DNA of 36,239 nt from assembly GCA_002454045.1 (NCBI GenBank), contig DKID01000013.1, positions 1 to 36,239 on the forward strand, written 5' to 3'. Positions 21,410 to 31,500 of the stretch are shown piece by piece. Below the pieces are notes generated by a model. It was not told the origin of the DNA. It saw only the letters and a list, made by a program, of their open reading frames with translations, and ran no database searches. The position numbers and the translations under genes were made by a program. The first letter of the stretch is position 1, and every line of letters starts with the position of its first letter. This stretch comes from Nitrospina sp. UBA6727. Its GTDB lineage: Bacteria; Nitrospinota; Nitrospinia; Nitrospinales; VA-1.

Positions 21410-22179
21410 TACTTGGTCACTCCTTTGGAAGAATTTTCGATGAAGCGGATAAGATAATAAATTTCGTCGGACATTTCAATTTCCGCTTTCATCTTTTCTA
21501 CGGCTTGCTTGGTATTCAGTTCCGGCTGGGCGATGAACTTCAGGGCTTTTTTTATCGCCGCCCGCACCGCCGGTTTGAAGTTCGCCCGCTTGAGTCCCAC
21601 CCCGTTCACACTGAGTAACCGCGCGCGGTTTCCTTCCACCGTGGAAAACGGGAGGACGTCTTGGTTCACGCCGGCTAGTCCCGCGACCATGGCGTGCCGA
21701 CCGATGCGGACAAATTGATGGACGCCGACCAGCGCCGAAATAAAAACTCGGTCTTCGACGATAACATGGCCCGCCAAACTTGTACTGTTCGCAATCACCA
21801 CATGGTCGCCGACGGCGCAGTCGTGTCCCAAATGCGAATACGCCATCAGCAGGCAACCTTTGCCGACGCGGGTCACGCCGTTTTTTTTGCTGGAGCGATG
21901 GACGGTGACGTATTCGCGAATCACGGTGCCGTCGCCGATTTCCACCGTGGCGGGAACGTTTGCGAAGTCGAGAATTTGCGGCACTCCACCCAGCGCGGCG
22001 CCGTGAAAAATTTCACACTTTTCTCCGACGACCGTGCCTGCTTCAATCAAAACGTTGGAGCCGATAATCGTTCCCGCGCCGACGCGGACGCCGGCGCCGA
22101 TGGTGGTGAAGGGACCGACCTCAACTTTTTGCGCCAACTCGGCGGCGGGGTGAATGACTGCGCTGGGATGAATGGTCAC
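21409..22179 (-). CDS. lpxA: UDP-N-acetylglucosamine O-acyltransferase
   Basis: This 256-residue left-handed beta-helix enzyme transfers a 3-hydroxyacyl chain from ACP to UDP-GlcNAc, the first step of lipid A synthesis. Hexapeptide repeats run from about residue 5 to 180. The catalytic-base histidine is His119 (YSHLGHDCAVG), and other conserved positions are His138 (LAGHVIVED) and His154 (LVGVHQF). The C-terminal helical part ends with MSDEIYYLIRFIENSSKGVTK. Length is normal. fabZ lies upstream, and the oxidoreductase start overlaps its stop by one base. Acyl-chain length and O- versus N-acylation preference cannot be read reliably from the sequence. Confidence 0.95.
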   Translation of the reverse strand: MTIHPSAVIHPAAELAQKVEVGPFTTIGAGVRVGAGTIIGSNVLIEAGTVVGEKCEIFHGAALGGVPQILDFANVPATVEIGDGTVIREYVTVHRSSKKNGVTRVGKGCLLMAYSHLGHDCAVGDHVVIANSTSLAGHVIVEDRVFISALVGVHQFVRIGRHAMVAGLAGVNQDVLPFSTVEGNRARLLSVNGVGLKRANFKPAVRAAIKKALKFIAQPELNTKQAVEKMKAEIEMSDEIYYLIRFIENSSKGVTK

Positions 22180-22264
22180 GTTAAAGGATAAAGCCGATTT
22201 TCATTGGCTGGCCACGGGCTAAGAAATGCGCGGTGAAAATTGTGAATGTCCGCCGTTGACGACG

Positions 22265-22696
22265 TTAGTCTTTGCCGAGTATCGCCTGAATGGTACATTC
22301 GGTGGTCAAGTCATCCCCGACGAACGCTTCGCCGTCAAAGCGGAAAAGCGTTCCCCGTTGCTTCGTCTTCGTCAACTCAAGCCGCAGTTGGTCTCCCGGG
22401 ACAACCGGCTTTCTGAACTTTGCTTTGTCGATACCGGTGAAGAGCACGGCGTGGCGACCTTCCTCGTTCAATATTTTGCTGCCTAAAATGCAGGCGGTCT
22501 GCGCGAGTGCCTCGATGATAAGAACGCCGGGCATGATGGGAAACTCCGGGAAATGTCCCTGAAAAAAAGGTTCGTTGGCGGAAACATTTTTGATGCCGAT
22601 AATTCGCGAATCCATATCGCATTCGATAATTTTATCTACCAATAGGAAAGGATATCTATGGGGCAGAATCTTTTTAATTTCCGTAATGTCCATCAT
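22265..22696 (-). CDS. fabZ: (3R)-hydroxyacyl-ACP dehydratase FabZ
   Basis: The 143-residue hotdog-fold dehydratase removes water from 3-hydroxyacyl-ACP in fatty acid elongation. Signatures are ILPHRYPFLLVDKI at the start and FFQGHFPEFPIMPGVLIIEALAQ, which contains the catalytic His48 and Glu62. fabZ commonly sits beside lpxA because both enzymes draw on the same hydroxyacyl-ACP pool. The two in-frame ATG codons at 22696 and 22693 are both possible starts; no strong ribosome binding site is seen. The region upstream, where lpxD often lies in other genomes, holds only triplet-rich repeat DNA. Confidence 0.95.
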   Translation of the reverse strand: MMDITEIKKILPHRYPFLLVDKIIECDMDSRIIGIKNVSANEPFFQGHFPEFPIMPGVLIIEALAQTACILGSKILNEEGRHAVLFTGIDKAKFRKPVVPGDQLRLELTKTKQRGTLFRFDGEAFVGDDLTTECTIQAILGKD

Positions 22697-22703
22697 AAGA
22701 AGA

Positions 22704-22780
22704 AATCCACAGTCGCCGTCATCGTCATCGCGTCACCGTCGTTGCGTCGTCACCGTGACCGCCGCCGTCATCGCGCCGGG
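22704..22780. repeat. Triplet-rich low-complexity gap, skp-fabZ
   Basis: The gap contains ccacagtcgccgtcatcgtc, atcgcgtcaccgtcgttgcg and tcgtcaccgtgaccgccgcc, then gtcatcgcg. Triplets of the GTC/ACC/GCC/ATC type are clear, with phase slips. It occupies the place where lpxD is often found. Confidence 0.65.
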
Positions 22781-23323
22781 CTATTCGTTCTCCCGGTCAT
22801 AGGTGGTGGTCGCGACCTCCGTCAAGTCGTTGCTCGCGTCGTGATAGAGAACAGATTGCTGCCCTAGGATCATGGCATAACTTCCTTCCGCGCCGAGTTT
22901 TTTTACGATGTCCATCATTTTGCGGAGGATTTTTTGGGTCACTTCCTTTTCTTTTTTGCTGAGTTCCGCGTTCTGATCCTGAACGTATCTTTCAAAAGTA
23001 ATTTTTTCTTTTCGCAACTGTTCTTCTTTCCCCCGTTTTAGTTCCGGGTCGAGAACAAAACTTTGCTTGTTCAATTCCTCCTGCATGTTTTTGATCTTCT
23101 CTTCCCTGACTTTGATCTTTTCTTTCACTGCCGTGAAATTTAATTTGAATTTATTGAAACTGGTTTTCCATTCTTTGGTATTGGAAACCGCTTTTTGAAT
23201 ATCTATAAATCCGACTCGTTCTTCCGCCGCGAAAGAAGGGACGGACGAAAGTCCGCAAATAAAAAAACCAAAAATGAATAACGATAAAATAATTTTTGGT
23301 CGCTGAAAAATCGTCAACGGCAT
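22781..23323 (-). CDS. skp: Periplasmic chaperone Skp/OmpH
   Basis: The 180-residue protein has a signal peptide (hydrophobic IILSLFIFGFFICGL, cut near SFA) and a mature part that starts ERVGFIDIQKAVSNTKEW. This is followed by a highly charged coiled-coil of E and K residues forming the tentacles of the Skp trimer. Skp escorts outer-membrane proteins through the periplasm to the BAM complex. It follows bamA by 27 bases on the same strand, the usual arrangement. The C-terminal part ILGQQSVLYHDASNDLTEVA is the family's returning strand, so the protein is complete. Confidence 0.9.
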   Translation of the reverse strand: MPLTIFQRPKIILSLFIFGFFICGLSSVPSFAAEERVGFIDIQKAVSNTKEWKTSFNKFKLNFTAVKEKIKVREEKIKNMQEELNKQSFVLDPELKRGKEEQLRKEKITFERYVQDQNAELSKKEKEVTQKILRKMMDIVKKLGAEGSYAMILGQQSVLYHDASNDLTEVATTTYDRENE

Positions 23324-23350
23324 AGATATAATCCTTTTAAAAAATCAAAC

Positions 23351-25657
23351 TTAAAATACGCTTCCCGCCGAGAAATGAAATTCTCCCGCCGACTCGCCTT
23401 CCTGCTGGTCCAATTTGAAACCGTAGGCAAAACCCAGCGGGCCGACGGGACTGATAAAACGAATGCCCGCGCCAACGCTACTCCGCATTTTCCCTAAGTC
23501 AAAACTGTCGGCCGTGTTGGTGAGATCATCCTCCCCCGTCACCCTGTCCTTCCTCCCGCCATAAACATTTCCGCGGTCGTAAAACAGGGCGGCGCGGAAG
23601 GCTTTGGTGAGAGGATACTGCAATTCCAAATTGAAGAGAAGGGATTGGTTGCCTCCTACCGGGTCGGGGTCGGGGTCGTTGCTAGGGCACTCGGCGGGCT
23701 TACAATCCTGTGGTCCAACGTCCTCGATGTTAAAGCCGCGCAACGAATTTGGTCCGCCCATGAAAAATCTTTCAGAACTTGGCAGTAGGTCTCCGCCATA
23801 TCCATCTGCGTGGTTGATCCGAGTATGAACCACGCCGACGAGTTTCCCCACTATGGGATGATAATACGTCACGTCGTAAGAGTACTTGGTGAATTTTCTG
23901 CCGCCCAACCCCGCGAAGTCCAATCCTACCACGTGCTTCCACCCCGTAGAAGGATTTAAAAAATTGTCGCGCGAATCATAAGTATAAATTGGCGTGATTT
24001 TACTGGTCAAGTAATCTTCATTTCTCGGATCCGCCGGATCTGTATACTCCTCCTCCACCTTTGCCAAGCGGTAGTTAATCCCGATGGAATCATATTCGGA
24101 AAGACGTTTGCCGACGTGGAAACCGCCGCCTTTTGATTTGGCGTCGAAATTGATGTAATCCTGATTATCGTTGAACACATCTACTCCAACGGATATGTCG
24201 GAGTCGAAGAGCGACCGCTCTGTGAAACTCATTTTGAAATCCGTGCGGCTGGAGGATAAGTGAGCGCTCAGGCTCAACCTCCGCCCGTGTCCGAAAAGGT
24301 TATTTTGGGTGATCGATGTGGAAAAGATAAAGTTCTCGGTGGAACTGAAACCAAAGCCGGCGGTGAATGATCCGGTGGGCCTTTCCGTCACGGTTGCGAG
24401 GATGTCGATGAGGTCGGGCTCTTGGCCGCGGCCGGTATCGATTTTCACGTCGTCAAAATAATTGAGATTGTTGAGCCGTTGCTTGCTGCGTTTCAACTTG
24501 ATGCCGTCGAAAACTTCTCCTTCCCTCAACCGAAATTCTCGGCGGATGACATTGTCCCGCGTTTTGATGTTTCCTAAAATGTCGATGCGGCCGACATAAA
24601 CTCTTTTGCCTTTATCAATTTCAATGGACAGACCAACCGTGTGATCTTCATCATTTAATTTTGAAACCGGATTTGCTTCCGCGTAAGCATAACCTTTCTG
24701 GGAGTATAGTCCCGTGATGATTAAAATATCCTGACGCAGCCGGGATACGTTATAAATTGCGCCGACTTTCGTCCGAATATTTCTTTGAATTTCGTTCGCG
24801 GAAAAGGAATCGTCGCCCTGTATTTCCACAGTCTTGATGCGGAATTGCGGGCCTTCTTCAATCGCGATGGTGATGTGGATTTCCCTGGACTTTTGGTTGA
24901 TATCGATGCGCGGTTCCAGCACCTTAACCCGCAGATAACCTTGGTCGTGGTAGTAGCCTTCGATGCGAAACAAGTCCAACTTTAGGACGTCTTTTTGATA
25001 CACCCCCGAGTCGTCCAGGAAGGAATACCAACTTTCTTCTTTTGTTTCCATCTGACGAAGGAGGTCTTTGTCGCGAATCTCTTTGTTCCCGGAGAAACGG
25101 ATTTCCTCAATTTTTACCTTTTCTCCTTCCTTGATATTAATCGTAATGTCTACCAGATTCTCCTGCTTGGGTTGGGTGTCGATATCCGCCTCGGCGAAAA
25201 AATATCCCTTCTCGCGATATAGCCTGAGAATTTCCTCGCTACTCTCATGAACCAGATGCTCGTTGAAATTCGCGCCGCGTGTGAGACCAATTATTTCGCG
25301 GATATCGCTGGCGTCAACCTTATCGTTGCCGACGATTTCGACATCGCCGATGGACGGAATTTCTTCGACGTGAAACTCAACTTCCAAGCCCGCCGCGGTG
25401 TTCCGCGTTTCTACACGGATGTCCTTGAATTGCCGTAGGCTGTATATTTGTTCGATATCTTCGCGGACTTGTTTTTTGGAAAGCACGGTGCCGGGTTTGG
25501 ATTGGATGTGGTAGAGGATGGTCGATTCATCGACCCGCTTGTTCCCCGTCACCTTCACGGAATGGATGATTTCGCCTTCCTGCGCAAGGGAAATGGACGC
25601 CGCGACAAGGAGTATTACGCTTGCCAAAGCCGTAAAAAAAATATGGGCTTTTTTCAC
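23351..25657 (-). CDS. bamA: Outer-membrane protein assembly factor BamA
   Basis: The 768-residue Omp85-family insertase has a signal peptide (through SISLAQ), five POTRA domains (about residues 30-425) and a 16-stranded barrel. The lid-loop motif is visible in FMGGPNSLRGFNIED. Nearby is a Cys pair (DCKPAEC) in the loop-6 region, where E. coli BamA also has a disulfide. The C-terminal beta-signal ends in Phe (FHFSAGSVF). It folds and inserts outer-membrane beta-barrels with lipoprotein partners that are not encoded here. clpC lies upstream on the same strand across a 155-base gap, and skp follows. Length and domain order are normal. Confidence 0.95.
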   Translation of the reverse strand: MKKAHIFFTALASVILLVAASISLAQEGEIIHSVKVTGNKRVDESTILYHIQSKPGTVLSKKQVREDIEQIYSLRQFKDIRVETRNTAAGLEVEFHVEEIPSIGDVEIVGNDKVDASDIREIIGLTRGANFNEHLVHESSEEILRLYREKGYFFAEADIDTQPKQENLVDITINIKEGEKVKIEEIRFSGNKEIRDKDLLRQMETKEESWYSFLDDSGVYQKDVLKLDLFRIEGYYHDQGYLRVKVLEPRIDINQKSREIHITIAIEEGPQFRIKTVEIQGDDSFSANEIQRNIRTKVGAIYNVSRLRQDILIITGLYSQKGYAYAEANPVSKLNDEDHTVGLSIEIDKGKRVYVGRIDILGNIKTRDNVIRREFRLREGEVFDGIKLKRSKQRLNNLNYFDDVKIDTGRGQEPDLIDILATVTERPTGSFTAGFGFSSTENFIFSTSITQNNLFGHGRRLSLSAHLSSSRTDFKMSFTERSLFDSDISVGVDVFNDNQDYINFDAKSKGGGFHVGKRLSEYDSIGINYRLAKVEEEYTDPADPRNEDYLTSKITPIYTYDSRDNFLNPSTGWKHVVGLDFAGLGGRKFTKYSYDVTYYHPIVGKLVGVVHTRINHADGYGGDLLPSSERFFMGGPNSLRGFNIEDVGPQDCKPAECPSNDPDPDPVGGNQSLLFNLELQYPLTKAFRAALFYDRGNVYGGRKDRVTGEDDLTNTADSFDLGKMRSSVGAGIRFISPVGPLGFAYGFKLDQQEGESAGEFHFSAGSVF

Positions 25658-25812
25658 TATTCAGCCAGAGTATCGGAAATTTTGAGACGTCGCGTAGGGG
25701 CGAACTTCCGCTGGAGTTCACAGAAAAAAAGCATCAGGCCTCGGCAAAAATAATTTACCAAAACCTAATACTTTTTCGTCGCCCTCGCTCTATTCAAGCG
25801 AAGAAAAAATTT

Positions 25813-28242
25813 TCATCCGACATTGAGCGCTCCCGACTTTTCGACAAAGAACAGGCTGTCATCCCGCACGCCCACTTCGATGAGTCCACCACTGGTGAAA
25901 CGACCCTTCAGCATTTCATCGGACAAGAGATCTTCCAAATGTTTTTGAATGGCGCGCTTCAAAGGTCGGGCACCAAAATGGGAATCAAAACCTTTTTCCG
26001 CTAACCATTTCTTCGCATCGGGGGTAACGTCGAGGGTCAGCCCCTGTTGAATCAGTTGCTCGTTGAGAGCATCCAACTGAACGTCGAGAATGCTGATGAT
26101 ACTTTTTAATTCCAAAGGACGAAAGACCACCGTTTCGCTCAATCGATTAAGAAACTCGGGATTGAAAGTTTTTTTCAAATCCTGCTTCAATTCCTTTTCT
26201 ATCCTGTCGTAACTGAACTCACTGTCGCTACTGCGAAATCCTAAACTGGTTCCCTTATCAAGCGTCCGGGAACTGATGTTGGAGGTTAGGATGATCACCG
26301 TGTTTTTGAAATCAACGACGCGACCGTAACTATCGGTCAGGCGACCATCGTCCATGATTTGCAAAAGGAGATGGAAAATATCCGGGTTGGCTTTTTCGAT
26401 TTCGTCGAAGAGCACCACCGAATAAGGTTTGCGGCGTACCTTCTCCGTCAACTGACCGCCTTCCTCGTAACCGACATAACCCGGCGGCGCGCCTGTCAAG
26501 CGAGACACGTTGAACTTTTCCATGTACTCCGACATATCAAGTCGGATGAGCGCGTCTTTATTGCCAAACAAAAATTCCGCGAGAACTTTCGCCAACTCCG
26601 TTTTCCCCACGCCGGTTGGTCCCAGAAAGAGGAAACTCCCGATGGGACGCTGTATATCTTTCAAGCCCGAGCGCGACCGATGGATCGCCTTGGTGAGAAC
26701 TTTGATGGCCTCTTCCTGCCCCACTACTTTGCCCGCCAATTCTTGTTCCATATTCAGCAGACGTATGTTTTCTTTCTCCTCAATGCGGGACAGCGGAATC
26801 CCCGTCATACTGGAAACAACATCGGCGATATCATCTTCGGTGATGCTGGGCTCGCTGGCGTCGCGACCTTTGTCCCAGTCCGCCTTCACCGTGTCCAACT
26901 TGTCGCGCAACTCTTCCTCCTTGTCGCGCAGTTCGACGGCTTTTTCAAACTCCTGACTTTCGATGCAAACTTTTTTGTCGCGCACGACGACGTCTATGTC
27001 GCGCTGAATTTTTTTCATTTCGGGAGACTGGGTAACTTCGCGCAGACGCACTCTGGACCCGGCTTCGTCGACGACATCAATCGCCTTGTCGGGAAGAAAC
27101 CGGTCGCTGATGTATCGCTCCGCAAACCGCACCGCGGTGACAATGGACTCGTCGGAGATTTTGACTTTGTGATGCAGTTCATACGCAACCTTAAGTCCTT
27201 TGATAATTTCGATGGTCTCGTCCACCGTCGGCGGATTCACCACGATGGGCTGAAAACGCCTTTCCAGCGCGCCGTTTTTCTCGATGTATTTTCGGTACTC
27301 TTCCAGCGTCGTCGCGCCGATGCATTGAATCTCCCCGCGGGACAGGGCGGGCTTGAGCATGTTGGATGCATCCACCGAGCCTTCCGCGGCGCCCGCTCCG
27401 ACCAAGGTATGCAGTTCGTCAACGAACAAAATGACGCTGTCGTTCTGGATGATTTCCTTCATGATGCCTTTGAGCCGCGCTTCAAACTGGCCGCGATATT
27501 TGGTGCCCGCAATCAGGGAACCTAAATCGAGCGAAACCACCCGCTTCTCGAACAGCATCTCCGGCACTTCCCGTTCCACGATAAGTTGCGCCAAGCCTTC
27601 AACGATGGCGGTTTTACCGACGCCGGGCTCGCCAATCAATACCGGATTGTTTTTGGTGCGACGGCTGAGAATCTGAATCACGCGCTCGATTTCTTTGGCG
27701 CGACCGATGACCGGGTCCAACTTTCCGTCGAGCGCCATCTTGGTCAAGTCGCGGCTGAACTCATCCAACGTCGGCGTCTTGCCCACTTCGCGGTGGCTCT
27801 CGGCGGGCTCCTTGAACATGTCGATAATTTTTTCGCGGACGTCGTCAAAGAACATACCGAACGCGTTCAGCACGCGGCAGGCGACGCCTTCTTTCTCCTT
27901 CAGCAAACCGAGCAGGAGATGCTCGGTGCCGATGTAGTTGTGATTCAGCGACCGCGCTTCCTCCACCGCGAACTCCAAAACTTTTTTGGCGCGAGAGGTG
28001 AAAGGAATGTCGCCGATAATCAGCGAACTCGAACTGCGCGGCAGATTTTTTTCCAGTTCCTTTTTCAACTGCGCCATGTCCACGCTGCTCTTTTGAACGA
28101 TGGCGATGGCGATGCCGCCGCCATCTTTGATGATGCCTTGCAAAATATGCTCGGTGCCCAGATATTCGTGGCGGTAAAGCTCGGCCTCTTCGCGCGCCAG
28201 GATGATGACTCTTCGCGCCCTCTCGGTGAATCGCTTAAACAT
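25813..28242 (-). CDS. clpC: ClpC-type AAA+ unfoldase
   Basis: The 809-residue Hsp100 ATPase has the ClpC layout: two Clp_N repeats (residues about 1-145, starting MFKRFTERARRVIILAREEA), the first AAA+ domain with Walker A GEPGVGKT at 204-211 and Walker B VILFVDELH, a short middle domain with a UVR-like EFEKAVELRDKEEELRDKL, and a second AAA+ domain with GPTGVGKT and SVVLFDEIEKA. A LGF tripeptide (TSLGFRSS) sits where the ClpP-docking loop is expected, so it probably unfolds substrates for ClpP. The short middle domain separates it from ClpB. ClpC is typical of Gram-positives and cyanobacteria but also occurs in some diderm lineages. No mcsA, mcsB or ctsR genes flank it. Confidence 0.93.
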   Translation of the reverse strand: MFKRFTERARRVIILAREEAELYRHEYLGTEHILQGIIKDGGGIAIAIVQKSSVDMAQLKKELEKNLPRSSSSLIIGDIPFTSRAKKVLEFAVEEARSLNHNYIGTEHLLLGLLKEKEGVACRVLNAFGMFFDDVREKIIDMFKEPAESHREVGKTPTLDEFSRDLTKMALDGKLDPVIGRAKEIERVIQILSRRTKNNPVLIGEPGVGKTAIVEGLAQLIVEREVPEMLFEKRVVSLDLGSLIAGTKYRGQFEARLKGIMKEIIQNDSVILFVDELHTLVGAGAAEGSVDASNMLKPALSRGEIQCIGATTLEEYRKYIEKNGALERRFQPIVVNPPTVDETIEIIKGLKVAYELHHKVKISDESIVTAVRFAERYISDRFLPDKAIDVVDEAGSRVRLREVTQSPEMKKIQRDIDVVVRDKKVCIESQEFEKAVELRDKEEELRDKLDTVKADWDKGRDASEPSITEDDIADVVSSMTGIPLSRIEEKENIRLLNMEQELAGKVVGQEEAIKVLTKAIHRSRSGLKDIQRPIGSFLFLGPTGVGKTELAKVLAEFLFGNKDALIRLDMSEYMEKFNVSRLTGAPPGYVGYEEGGQLTEKVRRKPYSVVLFDEIEKANPDIFHLLLQIMDDGRLTDSYGRVVDFKNTVIILTSNISSRTLDKGTSLGFRSSDSEFSYDRIEKELKQDLKKTFNPEFLNRLSETVVFRPLELKSIISILDVQLDALNEQLIQQGLTLDVTPDAKKWLAEKGFDSHFGARPLKRAIQKHLEDLLSDEMLKGRFTSGGLIEVGVRDDSLFFVEKSGALNVG

Positions 28243-28549
28243 GATTCCAATGCCTCGAAAATAGCGGATTGATATTCGGGTGAACTGCGCACTATCCTAA
28301 CAAATGACGGCGATGATAGAAAGACTTAATTTCCCCGCACGTGGCGGCGATTAAATATTCCCACCCCGCCCACAAAAACGCCGCCGGTGCTGATGACGGC
28401 GACGGTGGTGGTGACGATGCCTCGGTTGCGCAGGGATTCTGGATTCCCGCTTTCGCAGGAAACGACGGCGATGACCGCGGTGGTGACGGTGACCGTGGCG
28501 GCGGGCGCGGGCGGTGAGCCCGAATATTCCCGCCGTCACTTTTGGCGGC
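28243..28549. other. Gene-free gap between metH and clpC
   Basis: The gap is 307 bases. The clpC-proximal 80 bases are ordinary leader sequence. From about 28380 to 28512 it is triplet-rich DNA (gatgacggcgacggtggtgg, then gatgaccgcggtggtgacgg and similar). A diverged hairpin repeat in reverse orientation is embedded at 28434-28468. No coding region is supported. Confidence 0.7.
28434..28468 (-). repeat. Dispersed hairpin repeat, copy 4 (diverged, reversed)
   Basis: Read on the minus strand it contains TTCCTGC-GAAA-GCGGGAA followed by TCCAG, the same design as the other copies (arm, loop, arm, then TCCAG). All seven arm positions can pair, with one G-U. It is embedded in triplet-rich DNA. Confidence 0.55.
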
Positions 28550-31500
28550 TCAACTGTACCCGGCGTCTTTATGAAAACAGACCACCGCCGCCGTCGTGCT
28601 GGGCGGATAAAACTCGTTCGCCGTGGTCAAGGTCACGCCAATATCTTCCGCGCCGAGAAGTTCCCAAATGGCGCGGTTGCCAGACAAGTCCGTTATCGCC
28701 GGATAACCCGGGCTGTAACGCTGACCGTGTTGATCTTTTTTCTTGCCAACTCCGTGGCGGAGTAATTGATGTACATACTCCGCAAGGTCCTCGGCAACGC
28801 GGTCGCTCAAACCTTGCAGGTATAACGCCGACTCGCTGTCGTTCTGCGTCTTGAACTCTTTGATGCCCGCCTCGACCTTATCGCCGGCGGTCGATATTTG
28901 TAACCCGACCGCGTCCCACTGCCCCGAAGTTTTGGGATGGACATATTGCCCCACGGAAAAAATATCCTTCTTCCCCTTCCCGATGCAAACATCAAATCGG
29001 AATCGCGCTAATTCTTTGTCGCGGTTTTGCGGGTCGTAAACGATGACTTCGTCGCCATCGGATTGCGCGGGGAAAAGTGCGAACCGGGCTTTGGGAACAA
29101 TCCATCCGTTGTGTTCCGCTTTTTCAATCCAGAGTTTTTCCAAACTTTGCAACTGTTGCAGAGTCACGCTCTTCATTCCCCACGATGATTTTTTGCCGAA
29201 CTTCCAGTTTAGCGAATACAAACTTTTTCTGTCCATACTTCCCGCAAGTTTATGCAGTTTGAATTCAACCTTGCGCAGCCCGTATCCCTCCGCAGGAACT
29301 TCGTGATGCGCGAAGGAAACTTTTCGTCGCGGCAGAGTTTGTAAAAGTTTGTCCCTTTCCCTCTGCATTCCTTTCGCGCGCTGGTATTCGCGCAAAAGTT
29401 GTGCGCGGTTTTTTTCCAGCAAGAGGGGACGCTTCGCTGCGTCCATAATTTGACCCATGATGTTGACGCCGTCCATTCCGCTTTTGCAGTAAAAAATATT
29501 GTCCATAATCGCCGCCGTGTCTTCGCCGCCGTGCATCGCCACATACCCGGCGTGCCTAGGGTTGACGGGCGCTCCGCCGATAAGAACGGGGATGGAATAT
29601 TTGCGGGTGAGCAACATATCGGCGACCGTTATCATGTGGTTGGAGGTTTGCACCAGCAAGGCGCTCATGCCGATAGCGTCGGCGTTTTCCCGCTCGGCGG
29701 TGTCGATGAATCGGTCCAGCGGAACTTGCACCCCCAAGTCAATCACTCGGTAGCCGTAATTTTCGAGCAACGTTTTCGCCAAGTCTTTGCCGATGCTATG
29801 CACATCTTGATAAACGGTGCCGAGCACCACCACGCCTTTGTATTCCAGCGCGGCACCGGGTTTGACTCCGCTCTGAAAACGCATGAAGCTTTCGAGAAAC
29901 AACATCACGTGGCGCATGACGTCGGCGCTTTTCAAAAGATGCGGCAGGCTCACTTCGCCGCGACCAAACGCGTCGCCCAACTCGCGCATGGCGACCATAA
30001 GATGCTCGCTGATAAAATCCAGCGGCGTGTGGGTTTCGATAACTTTGGCGACGTCGGCGACGATGCGGTCGGTGTAAGGAAAAACGCCGCCGTCCTTCTC
30101 AATCTCCCCGCACTCTTTTTGCTTGAAGCCGTCCTTAATCCGTCGGCAAATACTTTCTTCCAAAGGCAGGTCGCGGTACACAACCTTTTTGATTTTCACC
30201 CCGGTTTTTTTGGTCAACGCAATCTCTTCCAGTTTTTCGAAGGCGTTCATGTCGCGGTGCAGGATGACTTGCGCGGCGAGAGCCACATCATCTTCCGGCA
30301 AACTTTCCAGCGGAACGTAATGGTGGGGATTCAAAATGGCGCAGTCCAATCCGGCCTTCCGCGCTTCGTCCAGAAAAACACTGGTCAACACTTTGCGCAT
30401 ATACGGCTTGGCGGCGAGCCCGTTGGTCAGGTTTCCCACGCCGATGCTGGTTTTGAGGTCGGGATGAATGGCTTTGATGCGCGGCAAACATTGCAACGTC
30501 TCCGCGCAAAAGTTTAGACCCGCCACCGATTCCGACCCGATGGGGTAGGCGTTGACGTCGATGAGAATTTGGTCGGGCGTTACGCCGAATTTTTCCGCCG
30601 CCTGTTTGACAATTTCCGCGGCCAACTCATATTTTTCGTCGGCGGTCTGCCCCGGCCCTTTTGGCCCGTTCACCAAAGCGATGTAGAGCGGGCAATGTTC
30701 CGCGGTTTGAGATAGCACCGCGTCCAACTTGCTCACCCCGTTTTTGTATTCTTCCAGGCTGATGGAATTGATGATCGGTCGTCCCGGATAATTCTCGACG
30801 GCGGCGCGCAGTGCCTCCACCGAAAAAGAGTCGAGGCACATGACTCCCTTAAAGTCGCCGGTCAGCGCATGAATTGTTGCGGGCAACACCGCTTCGGTTT
30901 TCACGATGTTGCTATCCATGCAAACGTCGATGATTTCGATGCCCAAATCCACGACCTGCTCCTGCACCACTTCTTCCAAAACGGTCATCTGGATTTCGTC
31001 GTCGCGCTCCACCGCGTCGCGAACTTTTTTGCTGCCCCGCACGTTCAGCCTTTCCCCGATGCGGACCAACCCTTCCGCACTGTCCAAGACCACCGCCGCC
31101 TGCGGGCCGGAAACATAAACCCGGCGTGGCGGCAAAGTTCGTCGCGACACCGCCGCGCCTTTCAACCGATTCGACAAGGCGCGAATATGGTCGGGAGTGG
31201 TTCCGCAACAGCCGCCGATGATGGCGACGCCGAATTCTTTTACGAAACGTTCCATGTAATCCGCCATCTCTTCGGGTTGAAGTTTGTAGCAAGTTTTGCC
31301 GTCTTCAGAAACTGGTTGCCCGGCGTTGGGAACGATGGATATGGGGTGACGACAGACGCGGCGCAATTTTTCCACCGTCGTCTGCATAAGTTCCGGGCCA
31401 GTGTTGCAGTTGATGCCGAAGGCGGAAATTCCCATACCCTGCACGGCGACATAAGCCGCGTGAATATCGGTGTTGAAAATTTGCATCTTGGAAAAATTGT

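Noticed and set aside
26359..27525. Long plus-strand open frame (388 codons) opposite clpC
   Set aside because: It lies entirely antisense to the conserved ClpC core, has no recognisable domain and a composition expected from the complement of a GC-rich gene.
28351..28539. His/Arg-rich minus-strand open frame
   Set aside because: The translation is simply the triplet-rich repeat DNA read as HRHHRRR; there is no domain and no ribosome binding site.
29399..30517. Long plus-strand open frame (372 codons) opposite metH
   Set aside because: It is antisense to the conserved folate and cobalamin domains of MetH and has no known motif; long antisense frames are common in such genes.
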